From contig CAVPBX010000010.1 of assembly GCA_963702305.1 (NCBI GenBank), positions 40,593-104,592 on the forward strand: a stretch of DNA of 64,000 nucleotides, given 5' to 3'. The notes under the pieces were generated by a model. The model was not told the origin of the DNA and did no database searches. It was given only the letters and a program-made list of their open reading frames with translations. Below, one piece after another: positions 1 to 7,392 of the stretch. Source of the DNA: PALSA-693 sp963702305. Its GTDB lineage: Bacteria > Actinomycetota > Acidimicrobiia > Acidimicrobiales > Palsa-688. A program made the position numbers and the translations under genes. Numbering within the stretch: the stretch's first letter is position 1; every line of letters starts with the position of its first letter.

Positions 1-1
1 G

Positions 2-589
2 CGCGTCCTCACCGAGCTCATGCCCGACCAGCCCGAAGCCGTCGGCCTGCTCGCCCTCATGCTGCTCAGCGAAGCCCGCCGGCCGGCCCGCACCGCCACC
101 GACGCATCGATGGTCCGCTTGGCCGATCAGGACCGCACCCAGTGGGACCGAACGCTCATCACCGAGGGACACACCCTGGTGCGCGCCTGCCTGCGCCGCA
201 ACCAGCCCGGCCCGTTCCAGATCCAAGCGGCCATCGCGGCCGTCCACGCCGACGCCGCTACCGCCGCGGCAACCGACTGGTCCCAGATCGTCGCCCTCTA
301 CGACCAGCTCTACGCCATGCGCCCCAACGCGGTCATCGCGCTCAACCGGGCCGTCGCCATCGGCGAGCTGGGTGGCGCCGCCGCCGGTCTCGACGCCCTC
401 GACTCGCTCGACGTGACCCTGCTCGAGGCCTACCAGCCGTACCACGCGGCGCGCGCCGACCTCCTCGCCCGGGCCGGGCGGCGCGACGCCACTATCGCCG
501 CCTACGACCGCGCCATCGAACTGACCGCCAACCCAACCGAACGGCGCTTCCTCGAACAACAACGCAGCACCGCCGCCGACCGGACCTAG
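2..589 (+). CDS. ECF42-type RNA polymerase sigma factor, C-terminal part (5' end outside window)
   Basis: The reading frame is open from the first bases, so only the C-terminal ~195 residues are present; the sigma-2 and sigma-4 DNA-binding regions lie upstream. What remains is the long C-terminal extension typical of ECF42 (DUF6596) sigma factors: GLLALMLLSEARRPART, the DRTQWD signature, the IQAAIAAVHADA helix, then TPR-like helices (ALNRAVAIGELGG, YHAARADLLARAGR) and the usual ending ERRFLEQQ. In this family the extension regulates the sigma factor, and the genes usually sit beside a DGPF/YCII-type protein, which would lie outside this window. The family call is firm; the regulatory target is unknown. 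Confidence 0.85.
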   Translation, partial: RVLTELMPDQPEAVGLLALMLLSEARRPARTATDASMVRLADQDRTQWDRTLITEGHTLVRACLRRNQPGPFQIQAAIAAVHADAATAAATDWSQIVALYDQLYAMRPNAVIALNRAVAIGELGGAAAGLDALDSLDVTLLEAYQPYHAARADLLARAGRRDATIAAYDRAIELTANPTERRFLEQQRSTAADRT

Positions 590-661
590 ACGCGGCCGCC
601 CGAGTTGCCGCGCGCTATATGGCTAGCGGGTGGCGCTTCTGAAGCTGAGGATCAGACCGCG

Positions 662-1075
662 TCAGATGGCGACGACTGTGATGGATCGATTGCCGGCAAC
701 AGCGCGGATGTCACTGGGGTCGCTCGTCAGGACGCTGATCGGTTCGGATGGTGTCATTCGGATTGCCGCGCCGAGATGGGCGTCGGCTACTGATATGTCG
801 ATTCGCTTGCGGATCATGGCAGCCGTGTTCGCCTGAGCCGCGTCTAGGGTCTCGTCACCGATCCGCAGATGGTTGGCCAGCGCCCAAGACGCCGCGGTCC
901 GATCCCAGCCGGCTTCCACCCGAACGGTGGTCGGGACCGCGACGGAGACTTGTACTGCCCGGCGCTTTCGCTGGGCGACGACTTGAATGTGGCTGAGAAC
1001 CCTCCGGTGTTTGGGATGGTCCACGTCTCCGAGGGCCTGGATCGCTTCGTTGTCCAGGAGAACGAGACTGCTCAT
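662..1075 (-). CDS. PIN-domain-like toxin of a type II toxin-antitoxin module
   Basis: About 137 residues. The N-terminus SSLVLLDNEAIQAL carries the first acidic residue of a PIN fold, VRVEAGWDR a second, and ISVADAHLGAAIR the third, followed by VLTSDPSDIRAVAG, the typical last PIN motif. PIN toxins are Mg-dependent RNases. The start at 1075 is chosen because ATG overlaps the TGA of the upstream gene as ATGA (1072-1075), giving translational coupling; a start at 1105 is also open but lies inside the partner. Position and coupling indicate the toxin half of a module with 1072..1503. The PIN assignment rests on motif spacing only. Confidence 0.7.
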   Translation of the reverse strand: MSSLVLLDNEAIQALGDVDHPKHRRVLSHIQVVAQRKRRAVQVSVAVPTTVRVEAGWDRTAASWALANHLRIGDETLDAAQANTAAMIRKRIDISVADAHLGAAIRMTPSEPISVLTSDPSDIRAVAGNRSITVVAI

Positions 1076-1503
1076 GCAGTTGCTCTGGCTCGGGCTTCGG
1101 CCCACAACAAGACGTCGTCAGCGTCTGCATCAGGGTGGCTCGCGACGATCTCCTCGGCGGCTTGGCCCAGGCGCTCCGGCTGACCCGCGAGGGAATGACC
1201 GTCTAGCTCGGCCGCTGCGATCGCCAGTTCCGCCAAGCTAGGTCGCGTCTCAGGATGTTCCCGGTAGTGCGTATCAAGGACGGCCTGCATGAGAATGGCC
1301 TCGAGCATCGTCCGGAGGGCGGCTGACGTCAACGCCGTCGTAGAGGGTGCGGCACCCAGTTCTCGAACAGCCACAGTTGCAGCGTCGCGAAGAGCGACCG
1401 GCAGCCGCATCGACGTGTTCGTGGTCTCCGGGTCGGCACTGTCGAGCAACCGGCTGATCTGTTCGATGGCCCTCTCTTTCTTCACAGGGGCAGTGTATAC
1501 CAC
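1072..1503 (-). CDS. Putative antitoxin / small regulator paired with the PIN-like toxin
   Basis: 137-143 residues, acidic and helical, with a central stretch TSMRLPVALRDAATVAV that resembles a ribbon-helix-helix strand-helix, then a long C-terminal helical part. I do not recognise a named family. Two GTG starts are possible, 1503 and 1485. The inner one leaves a complete inverted repeat (1493-1518) free upstream as an operator, which makes it attractive. The gene ends in a 4-base overlap with the downstream toxin gene. Its role as antitoxin is inferred from gene order, size and coupling. Confidence 0.6.
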   Translation of the reverse strand: MVYTAPVKKERAIEQISRLLDSADPETTNTSMRLPVALRDAATVAVRELGAAPSTTALTSAALRTMLEAILMQAVLDTHYREHPETRPSLAELAIAAAELDGHSLAGQPERLGQAAEEIVASHPDADADDVLLWAEARARATA

Positions 1504-1518
1504 CTACATGTGGTACAC
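1493..1518. promoter_or_regulatory. Imperfect inverted repeat at the antitoxin start, likely operator
   Basis: GTGTATACCAC (1493-1503), a 6-base spacer and GTGGTACAC (1510-1518) form an inverted repeat with one extra TA in the left arm. It lies directly at the start of the leftward PIN module, where antitoxins of such modules usually bind to repress their own promoter. Binding is inferred. Confidence 0.5.
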
Positions 1519-1697
1519 CCGCTAGAAAGTGCCTAGCTATCGAGATGTCTGCCAGGTCGCTGCGCGTCGGTCCTGGCGCCAGGAATCACGAGGCGGGGAG
1601 GTCGGCGGGGGATCGAAACCGCCGTCGTTGCCCTACGAGAACGAAGGTTCTGATTCGCGTGTTTTTAGCGGCTAACGCGGCGCTGGTTTAGTCGGGG

Positions 1698-1805
1698 CTA
1701 TTGCAGCAGTTTGAGGATGTCGTCTCTGCGGAAACGCAGTTCGCCGCCCATGGTGCGCGGGCTTGGAAGGTGGCCGGCGGCCGCCCAGTTGATCACTGGT
1801 CTCAT
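1698..1805 (-). pseudogene. Remnant of a MerR/excisionase-type helix-turn-helix protein
   Basis: A 35-residue open stretch reads VINWAAAGHLPSPRT followed by GGELRFRRDDILKLLQ and stop. This is the second half of the winged helix-turn-helix of BldC/excisionase-like proteins (typical: WAxAGxLPSxRTxGGHRRFRxxDV). An in-frame stop lies a few codons upstream of the ATG, so the first recognition helix is missing. It is best read as the degraded 3' end of a regulator or phage/plasmid excisionase gene. The rest of 1519-2009 shows no convincing gene. Confidence 0.5.
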
Positions 1806-2009
1806 CGCAGCCGGGCCCTACGCGGGTTTGGGTGGCAGTGTGATCTTCCTTCAGCCAGTCGGCGAACGCCTCGGCCGTTTCCCGGGTGCGGGTGACGACC
1901 TTCGCCGGAACGACAGATCGCACGAACCAGTAGCAAGACGTGACGGAGGGATGGTGGAGGCGGGCACGCCAAGTCTCCCAAGAGATTCGTTGGGTGATAG
2001 TCTGTTGCC

Positions 2010-2543
2010 GTGCCCACCAACCCCAGGACCGGCAACACGGTGAGGAAGGCCCCTGCGGCCAAGAAGGTACTGTTGAAGAAGGCAGCGGTCGTGAAGAAGA
2101 CGACGGCGAGCAATGCGACCGTAACGGCTGAGAAATCCACGGCCCGCCGCGGTAGCGCCAGGTGGCTTCAGGAAATGGGTTACAAATCCAAGCAGGGCGA
2201 TGAGGGGGGTCCGGCGTGGCAACCGAGTCGGCGCGCTGACTTTCTGGTGGACACCCTGGGGAACAAGAGAATCGCCACCCTGCTGGGCGTAGCCGAGAGC
2301 CAACCCAGCCGCTGGCGGCGGGGGGAAGAGGTTCCGGGGCCGCAGGTGGCACCAGTCCTGGTCGACCTCGACCATGTTGTCGGTCGCTTGCTGCTGTTGT
2401 GGGATGCCTCCGTCGTCGGCGACTGGCTCACCGCCTCCAACGCCTTCCTGGACGGTACCCGCCCTATTGACGTGCTCGTCACGAGAGGGTCAGCGGAGGT
2501 GCTGGAGGCCATCGAGGCCGAGACCGAGGGCGCATACGCTTAA
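2010..2543 (+). CDS. Xre/MbcA/ParS-type antitoxin of a RES toxin module
   Basis: 177 residues. Residues 1-50 form a Lys/Ala-rich tail (RKAPAAKKVLLKKAAVVKK), followed by an Xre-like helix-turn-helix (GNKRIATLLGVAESQPSRWRRG) and the C-terminal toxin-binding domain ending WLTASNAFLDGTRPIDVLV, the standard MbcA/ParS signature. The family binds and blocks the NAD-consuming RES toxin and represses the operon. The start is GTG with an AT-rich GATAGT about 10 bases upstream and no clear ribosome site, so a leaderless transcript is possible. The stop codon is immediately followed by the toxin start. Confidence 0.9.
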   Translation: MPTNPRTGNTVRKAPAAKKVLLKKAAVVKKTTASNATVTAEKSTARRGSARWLQEMGYKSKQGDEGGPAWQPSRRADFLVDTLGNKRIATLLGVAESQPSRWRRGEEVPGPQVAPVLVDLDHVVGRLLLLWDASVVGDWLTASNAFLDGTRPIDVLVTRGSAEVLEAIEAETEGAYA

Positions 2544-3095
2544 GTGCTGTTGTACCGGGTCTTCCCGTACCTGACTGGCGCGGCCGAAGGCGAACCTGGC
2601 CATCCGCTCTATGTGTACCCGGCGCAAGGGAAGGGCCGCTGGGATAACCGCTCGCTGTACCTCTGCCGCTACCTGGCAACCAGCCCGGAGGCGGCCATCG
2701 GCGAGACGTTCGGCAACCTGGCCACCTGGAGCGCCGCCATGCTGGAGTTCCCGGCTCTGCCCGGCTCGGAGCGCCGCCTTGGCGTCTACCGCCTGGATGA
2801 AGAGGCCCATCCCCTTCTGGACCTGGACGACTCCCAGGTCCTGGTCGATCGCTCCATCCGGCCCACCCATGTCGTCATCCGCAACCGGCCCCTTACCCAG
2901 GGGATCGCCGACAGGATCTATCAGGAAGACAGGTGGGCGGGCATCCAGTGGTGGTCGTATCACCGTCCCCAGTGGACGGTGGCGTGCCTATGGGAGGAGG
3001 ACAGCTTGACGGTCCAAGCCGTGGAATCCATAGCTGGGCATCCTGCTCTGAATGACTCCGCCACCGTCCTGGCCAAGCCTCGCTCCGACATCTAA
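2544..3095 (+). CDS. RES-domain toxin (NAD+-degrading)
   Basis: 183 residues covering a complete RES domain. The three name-giving residues are visible: Arg32 in KGRWDN, Glu54 in AIGETFGN and Ser138 in QWWSYH, and the conserved LYLCRYLATSPEAA helix follows the Arg. Characterised relatives such as MbcT deplete cellular NAD+ and arrest growth. The GTG start directly abuts the TAA of the antitoxin gene with no spacer, so translation is tightly coupled. Nothing suggests inactivation. The biochemical reaction here (glycohydrolase or phosphorylase) is inferred from the family. Confidence 0.9.
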   Translation: MLLYRVFPYLTGAAEGEPGHPLYVYPAQGKGRWDNRSLYLCRYLATSPEAAIGETFGNLATWSAAMLEFPALPGSERRLGVYRLDEEAHPLLDLDDSQVLVDRSIRPTHVVIRNRPLTQGIADRIYQEDRWAGIQWWSYHRPQWTVACLWEEDSLTVQAVESIAGHPALNDSATVLAKPRSDI

Positions 3096-3684
3096 GTCAG
3101 ACGCCTGAAGCTACCGAAACGGCTGACCGGGACTCTGTGGTAAGGGACATCCCGGCGCGGACCGTTCAGGCGTGTGCGATTGCTCGACGCTCTCTAGATC
3201 GGCTGCCAGGGCGGTGTGGGTGTCCGGCGAAAAGCGGGCTTACTTGACACCTTCGCACATAACAATCCATGTATGGGACCAGCGCTGGCGTCGGATCGGG
3301 GTCGGAGCCGGTTCGCGCCTTGGGTGCTGGCCGCTGCCGAAGCGGTGATGAAGCCCTCGGGGCGTGATGCTCAATGCGTCCGGGGAGGCGGGAGGCTGGT
3401 CAGGGAGAAGGGGATCGGGTGCGAGGATGTGCCCAGGGTGTTGGGTCCCGCTGGCAGCGAGGGTGACGGGACGCTACGGGGTGGGAATGCTGGAACGTCG
3501 AGCGCACGGACCCGTCGTGATTGGCGCGCCCCTGGGGGAGACCCCCAGCCCCCCCGCCTGGTGGTGTTGAGCGACGGTGCGTCCGGTGGTTCGGGCCCTC
3601 AGATTGCCCGCCGGCAGGTGACAGGAGGGACCTCCTCGGCGACCATGGAGTTGCTGAATCATCCTGACTACGAGGAGGTCCCTG
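3096..3684 (+). ncRNA. Structured non-coding region before the IS110 transposase; candidate bridge RNA source
   Basis: Almost 600 bases separate the RES toxin from the transposase, and no frame looks coding. IS110-family elements encode a bridge RNA, usually in the non-coding stretch between the left end and the transposase, which guides target choice. Visible structure includes a perfect 7-bp GC hairpin CTGGGGG-AGA-CCCCCAG at 3532-3548 and the 13-bp stem described separately. A TTGACA at 3244-3249 could be a promoter element. The RNA boundaries and the left end of the element cannot be fixed from one copy. Confidence 0.35.
3626..3683 (+). promoter_or_regulatory. 13-bp stem-loop sequestering the transposase ribosome-binding site
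   Basis: AGGGACCTCCTCG (3626-3638) and CGAGGAGGTCCCT (3671-3683) are perfect reverse complements across a 32-base loop. The right arm contains the whole Shine-Dalgarno GAGGAGGT, and the ATG follows at 3685. Folding would hide the ribosome site on read-through transcripts, a known way for insertion sequences to keep transposase low. It could also be part of the bridge-RNA fold. Confidence 0.6.
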
Positions 3685-4734
3685 ATGAGCATGGTATGCG
3701 GGTTGGATTTGCATCGAGGCCAGATCACCTTCGACGCGTTGGAGGTCGAGTCCGGCGAGATGTGGCGGGGTCGTGTCTGGTCGCCGGACCGGGCCCGGTT
3801 TCGCCGCTGGCTGGTCGACGAGCTAGCGCCGCGAGCTCATGGCGGACCGGTGGCGGTGGCGGTGGAGGGCTGCACCGGGTGGCGCTATGTGGTCGAGGAG
3901 ATCACCGCGGCCGGTTTCGAGGCCCACGTGGCCGAGCCGGCCGACACCCAGGCGGCGAGGGGCCGCAAGAAGCACGCCAAGACCGACCGATCCGACGCTC
4001 GGCTGATGCGCGAGTTGCTGCAGAGCGGGGACTTGTCCGAATCGTGGATCCCGCCCGAAGCGGTGTTGGAGTGGCGGGAACGGGTGCGGCTGTACAAGAC
4101 CCTGCTCGATCAACGGCGAATGTGGATCCAGCGCATCCATGCCGAGCTGTTCCAGCACGGCGTGAGCCTGCCCGAAGGCCAGATCGCCTCGCAGCAAACC
4201 CGGGACTGGCTCAACAGCGACACGGTGCAGTTGACCGCGGCGGCCCGTCAGCGCATCACGGTCGGCTATCACATTCTGGACGCCACCGACGCCATGCGCC
4301 TGCCGTTGCGAGCAGACCTGGAGCGGTTCGCGCGACGCCAGCCGGCCTGCAAAGCCTTGACCGCCGCCCACTACGGGATCGGCCCGCTCACCGCGGTGGT
4401 GGTGTGGGCGGAGCTGGGCGACTGTCGACGGTTCTCCCGCTCCCTGCAAGTGGTGCGCCACACCGGCCTGGACGTGACGGTCGACCAGTCCGACCGCCAT
4501 CGCGGCCGCGGCCACCTGTCACGCCAAGGTCCCGAGACGCTGCGCTGGGCGCTCTTCGAGGCCGGCATGGCCGGCTGTCGCGCCACCAGCCCCGACCGGG
4601 CCTACTACCAGGCGGTCAAACAAGCCCACGACGGCAAGGTCGCCGCCATCGCCATGGCCCGCAAGCTGGCTCGGCGCTGCTACCACACGTTGCGGGCGAT
4701 GGACCCAGAGGTGGTCTACGCCATGCCCTGTTAA
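3685..4734 (+). CDS. IS110-family transposase (DEDD + Ser recombinase)
   Basis: 349 residues, full length. The N-terminal RuvC-like DEDD domain shows Asp8 (CGLDLHR), Glu61 (AVEGCTG), Asp101 and Asp104 (KTDRSDA). The C-terminal transposase_20 domain has the GIGPLTA hairpin (231-237) and the conserved Ser279 in GHLSRQGPETLR. Family members cut and rejoin DNA without classical inverted repeats, guided by an element-encoded RNA. The gene is intact, so the copy may be active. Its start follows the RBS-containing stem-loop. A long frame running from 3216 to 5300 in another phase is a GC-rich artefact. Confidence 0.95.
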   Translation: MSMVCGLDLHRGQITFDALEVESGEMWRGRVWSPDRARFRRWLVDELAPRAHGGPVAVAVEGCTGWRYVVEEITAAGFEAHVAEPADTQAARGRKKHAKTDRSDARLMRELLQSGDLSESWIPPEAVLEWRERVRLYKTLLDQRRMWIQRIHAELFQHGVSLPEGQIASQQTRDWLNSDTVQLTAAARQRITVGYHILDATDAMRLPLRADLERFARRQPACKALTAAHYGIGPLTAVVVWAELGDCRRFSRSLQVVRHTGLDVTVDQSDRHRGRGHLSRQGPETLRWALFEAGMAGCRATSPDRAYYQAVKQAHDGKVAAIAMARKLARRCYHTLRAMDPEVVYAMPC

Positions 4735-5362
4735 ACCTCCCAGCCGGAATCGAGGGCCGGGCCCGCCCGACTCAAACATCAAGGTCTCCGCGGTCAGCTC
4801 CCGTGAGGAACATGCCCGCCAGCCACCCTGCTGGACGGCCTTATAACACTGACGCGACCGCGGCTCCCAACGGGGGTCACCCAACCCGCATTGTTGTTAC
4901 CGACGACACCACGATCGTCGCGGACCTAGGAAACGCTGGGCGCCCCACAGCCGTCGTCAACCGGCCAAGACTCAAGCCTCACGACCAAAGATCCTTCTCC
5001 CCGGCCAAAAAAGGTCTTGACAACCGGGCCCATACAGGAAACGCTCCATCAATGACAGGCTCGCCCCGAATCGGATCGGGTCGCCATCCCAGACCGCGGT
5101 CGCCCTTAGGACGGCACGCAGAATATCCGCCCCGCAGCCGCCGGTCAGGGCGTGCGCAGGCCATGCCTGCAGCTACCGCCCGCGGGACTTCGGATGCCCT
5201 CATCGTGGTCAACTGTCCCAGAAGTACCGCGGGCAAGGAAGTCGTGGGTGTCCCGGTTCGCCGGTTCGCAGGATGGGTGCATAGCAGCTACCGGCGGTGA
5301 TGACTGCGGTCTGAATTTTGCGGGCTCTGGTCCGGCCTGCCGGGTCGGCGCGGCCCGATGGG
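4735..5362. other. Gene-free stretch downstream of the IS110 transposase
   Basis: About 630 bases with no frame of coding character. The first ~300 bases probably include the right end of the insertion sequence; the remainder is intergenic before the leftward membrane-protein gene. No terminator with a U-run is evident. Confidence 0.5.
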
Positions 5363-6268
5363 CTACGCGTCTGGTCGGGTTCTGACGGCGCGCAGGCCTC
5401 GGACTGACGAGGTGGCCGCGGCGGTGCTGGCCAGGAGCAGGAAGCACACCGGTCCGATAGCGGTCATCTCGTCGCGGACGCCGATGCCTCCGATCATCAA
5501 GACTCGAGTGACGCAGATCACCGCACAGGCGGTGATGGCTGCGAGGGCGACACTGGCGGTAACGGCCACCACCGACGACACGGTAAGCATGGGTGGTGTC
5601 AGCTGCGCTGTTCTCAGAGCCCGGCGAATGCTGGTCGTGGAGACGGTCACGCAAGCCGCGGTGAAGAGGGCGTAGATCGCCAGCAGAGCCCAGCCGCCGG
5701 GAGTGTGAGGGCCCTGGGCGGTGATGTGACGGTAGTTGCCGGGCCGGATGTGGTTGGTGGCGACGGCGAGCAGACCGGTCCCGGCCAGCCACAGCACAAC
5801 CACAGCCATCGGTACGACCGTCGGCATCAGGATGGCGCGGTTCCTGGTGCGGATTGCCGGCACGACGACCAGTAGCCAGTACACGAAACCGACGATGAGG
5901 ATGGCGGCCGCGGACAGCGAGAAGATGAAGTTGCCTACCGCGTACGCGCCCCACCCCCACGAGCGAAGGCCGGGCACAGGCTGGTCGTCCACCGCCCTGG
6001 CGAACAAGGCCACCGCCAGGGTGCTCCATACCCAGAGGGCGAACACCGTGGTGGTAGTGGTTTCTAGCCTCCGTCGTCGCCCTTCGGACCCGGCGGTGAT
6101 CGGGTCGGGGTTCAGCTGGGCCCTGACTGCCGATATGGCCAGGTCGAACGTGACTCGCCACCCACCGCCGCAGTCAGCAGCCACGGTGGCCAGTTCGTCG
6201 CCGTAACGGTCGCGAAAGCGCTGGGGGTAAACAGCCAGGATGAGCCGGTGAAGACGGGAAGCGCTCAT
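5363..6268 (-). CDS. Multi-spanning membrane protein coupled to a PadR regulator
   Basis: 301 residues. The cytosolic N-terminus LHRLILAVYPQRFRDRYGDEL is the usual start of membrane proteins encoded beside PadR regulators, where a short helical head precedes the membrane part. Six or so hydrophobic segments follow (for example VFALWVWSTLAVALFA, AAAILIVGFVYWLLVVV, MAVVVLWLAGTGLLA, LLAIYALFTAACV). The ATG overlaps the TGA of padR by 4 bases (6265-6268), so the two are co-translated. The substrate is unknown; such pairs often respond to membrane or drug stress. Confidence 0.7.
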   Translation of the reverse strand: MSASRLHRLILAVYPQRFRDRYGDELATVAADCGGGWRVTFDLAISAVRAQLNPDPITAGSEGRRRRLETTTTTVFALWVWSTLAVALFARAVDDQPVPGLRSWGWGAYAVGNFIFSLSAAAILIVGFVYWLLVVVPAIRTRNRAILMPTVVPMAVVVLWLAGTGLLAVATNHIRPGNYRHITAQGPHTPGGWALLAIYALFTAACVTVSTTSIRRALRTAQLTPPMLTVSSVVAVTASVALAAITACAVICVTRVLMIGGIGVRDEMTAIGPVCFLLLASTAAATSSVRGLRAVRTRPDA

Positions 6269-6600
6269 GCCAGTCCCAGGGTCGGTGAGGCCGCCAGTCG
6301 CTTGCGTCCCAAGGCGGCGAAACGTCGCATGTGCTCCAATCGCTCGGCCAGCACCGCTGAGCCGTGCGAGGTGAGCCGGTAAGGCCTTCGGCGCGGGTCG
6401 TTACTGTCGAGTGGTTCGATCAACCCACGCTGCTCGAGCCGGGACAGCGCTCCGTACAAGGTGCCCGGTCCAAGCCTCACACCCGTGGTCGCCTCTACGT
6501 CGCCGATGATGGCATAGCCATGCTTGGAGCCTTCCGCCAGGCTGGCCATCACCAACAGGCCAGGGTCGGTCCAGTTCGGGTCCTCCACGCGACGCGGCAC
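6265..6600 (-). CDS. PadR-family transcriptional regulator
   Basis: About 111 residues. The winged-helix signature is complete: LLVMASLAEGSKHGYAIIGDV, then GPGTLYGALSRLEQRGLIEP and RRPYRLTSHGSAVLAERL. PadR proteins are ligand-responsive repressors that usually control themselves and the adjacent gene. The start is put at the GTG at 6600, because AGGAGG ends 5 bases before it; an earlier GTG at 6606 lies against the same ribosome site and is less likely. A nested palindrome at 6621-6646 immediately upstream is the probable operator. Confidence 0.9.
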   Translation of the reverse strand: MPRRVEDPNWTDPGLLVMASLAEGSKHGYAIIGDVEATTGVRLGPGTLYGALSRLEQRGLIEPLDSNDPRRRPYRLTSHGSAVLAERLEHMRRFAALGRKRLAASPTLGLA

Positions 6601-6620
6601 CTTCACCTCCTAGTCATACT

Positions 6621-6646
6621 CCGTAGTACGATACTACGTTCTACGG
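6621..6646. promoter_or_regulatory. Nested palindrome upstream of padR, probable operator
   Basis: The inner palindrome GTAGTA-CGA-TACTAC (6623-6637) sits within an outer repeat CCGTAG (6621-6626) / CTACGG (6641-6646). It lies 15-40 bases before the padR start, where PadR autorepression sites are expected. The two arm pairs share the GTAG core, so two dimer registers or a tetramer are possible. Confidence 0.6.
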
Positions 6647-6898
6647 TATAGTCAAGGTGCCGGCCAGAACGCGGGCAATTCCGCTGGAACGACGGTCCGC
6701 GGACGATGGCGGCCAAGAGCGCTTCGCCTATAATGTTTCCGCCGAGGTATCCCCGAAGCACGCGGCCATACGCCCCAGTACGCCGGCCTGATGACGGATC
6801 TGGATGCTGGTGAGAAAGCCCAGAGGTGCTCATCGCCCCTGTCCCAGAATGCCAACTGGCCCGCGGCTAGTGGCTGATCGCTCGGACGGTTGGTGGCG

Positions 6899-7207
6899 TC
6901 AGCTGGCGTGGCGGGAGATGTATTCGTCTAGGGCTTCGCGGCTGATATCCGCTAACCGCTTGCCTTGGGATTTGGCCAGCTTCTCTAGGGCGTCTCGGGT
7001 GGGTTGGGGCACTCGTACGGTCAGGCTGGGGGTACGCCGTGCGCCGCCGGAGACGGAAGGTCGTCCTCGATGGCGGGCGAGGGCGCGCTCGGCGATCTCC
7101 TCGGCGACCTGTTCAGTTAGGCGGCGGCCGTCGGACAGGTAGATCTCCTCCTCGTCGAGATCTACGTCAGGTCCGATCGGGCCGGGCTTGATCTTGCACT
7201 TGGTCAT
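6899..7207 (-). CDS. Ribbon-helix-helix antitoxin
   Basis: 102 residues. The C-terminal half TPSLTVRVPQPTRDALEKLA then ADISREALDEYISRH is a ribbon-helix-helix DNA-binding domain. The N-terminal half (DLDEEEIYLSDGRRLTEQVAEEIA) is acidic and likely contacts the toxin. Its ATG overlaps the TGA of the upstream small gene as ATGA (7204-7207). The toxin-first order and size fit a type II module. No specific family name is assigned. Confidence 0.75.
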   Translation of the reverse strand: MTKCKIKPGPIGPDVDLDEEEIYLSDGRRLTEQVAEEIAERALARHRGRPSVSGGARRTPSLTVRVPQPTRDALEKLAKSQGKRLADISREALDEYISRHAS

Positions 7208-7392
7208 CGGCCTGCCTTGCGGTAGTGGGTGGGCATGACGTGGATCACCAGGAAACAGTCGGCCTTCTCGATGGCGACGAGTAGTCCGGTGACCCAGACG
7301 TTCACTCGAAACTTGTGGCCGTCGAAGCCGACCTTGACGCCCAACTGAAGGCTACTTCCGCGTGATCGGTAGACGATACGACTAGATGTCAC
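7204..7392 (-). CDS. Small putative toxin (DUF4258-like C-terminal half)
   Basis: 62 residues from the GTG at 7392. The ending VAIEKADCFLVIHVMPTHYRKAGR matches the conserved end of DUF4258-like toxins (a hydrophobic strand, VIHxMP, then a basic YR). The first ~30 residues usual for that family are absent or diverged. The start lies inside the stop region of the preceding gene (11-base overlap). A longer open frame reaches 7491 but overlaps that gene. The product may be a minimal toxin or a truncated one kept with its antitoxin. Confidence 0.5.
   Translation of the reverse strand: MTSSRIVYRSRGSSLQLGVKVGFDGHKFRVNVWVTGLLVAIEKADCFLVIHVMPTHYRKAGR

Larger units (their letters stand above)
3216..5040 (+). 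mobile_element. IS110-family insertion sequence, approximate extent
   Basis: One transposase gene is flanked by ~470 non-coding bases upstream and ~300 downstream. No terminal inverted repeats or target duplications can be seen, as expected for IS110. Both flanks hold a TTGACA (3244-3249 and 5017-5022); in circular IS110 intermediates end-borne hexamers can form a junction promoter, but the match may be chance. The limits given are estimates only. Confidence 0.4.

Noticed and set aside
3101..3173. 9-bp inverted repeat ACGCCTGAA / TTCAGGCGT after the RES toxin
   Set aside because: A 9-bp match over ~55 bases is expected by chance several times in 64 kb; no other support.
3216..5300. A 694-residue open frame covering the IS110 region
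   Set aside because: It lies in another phase over the transposase, has no domain, and is rich in Arg/Gly/Pro as expected of a GC-rich shadow frame.
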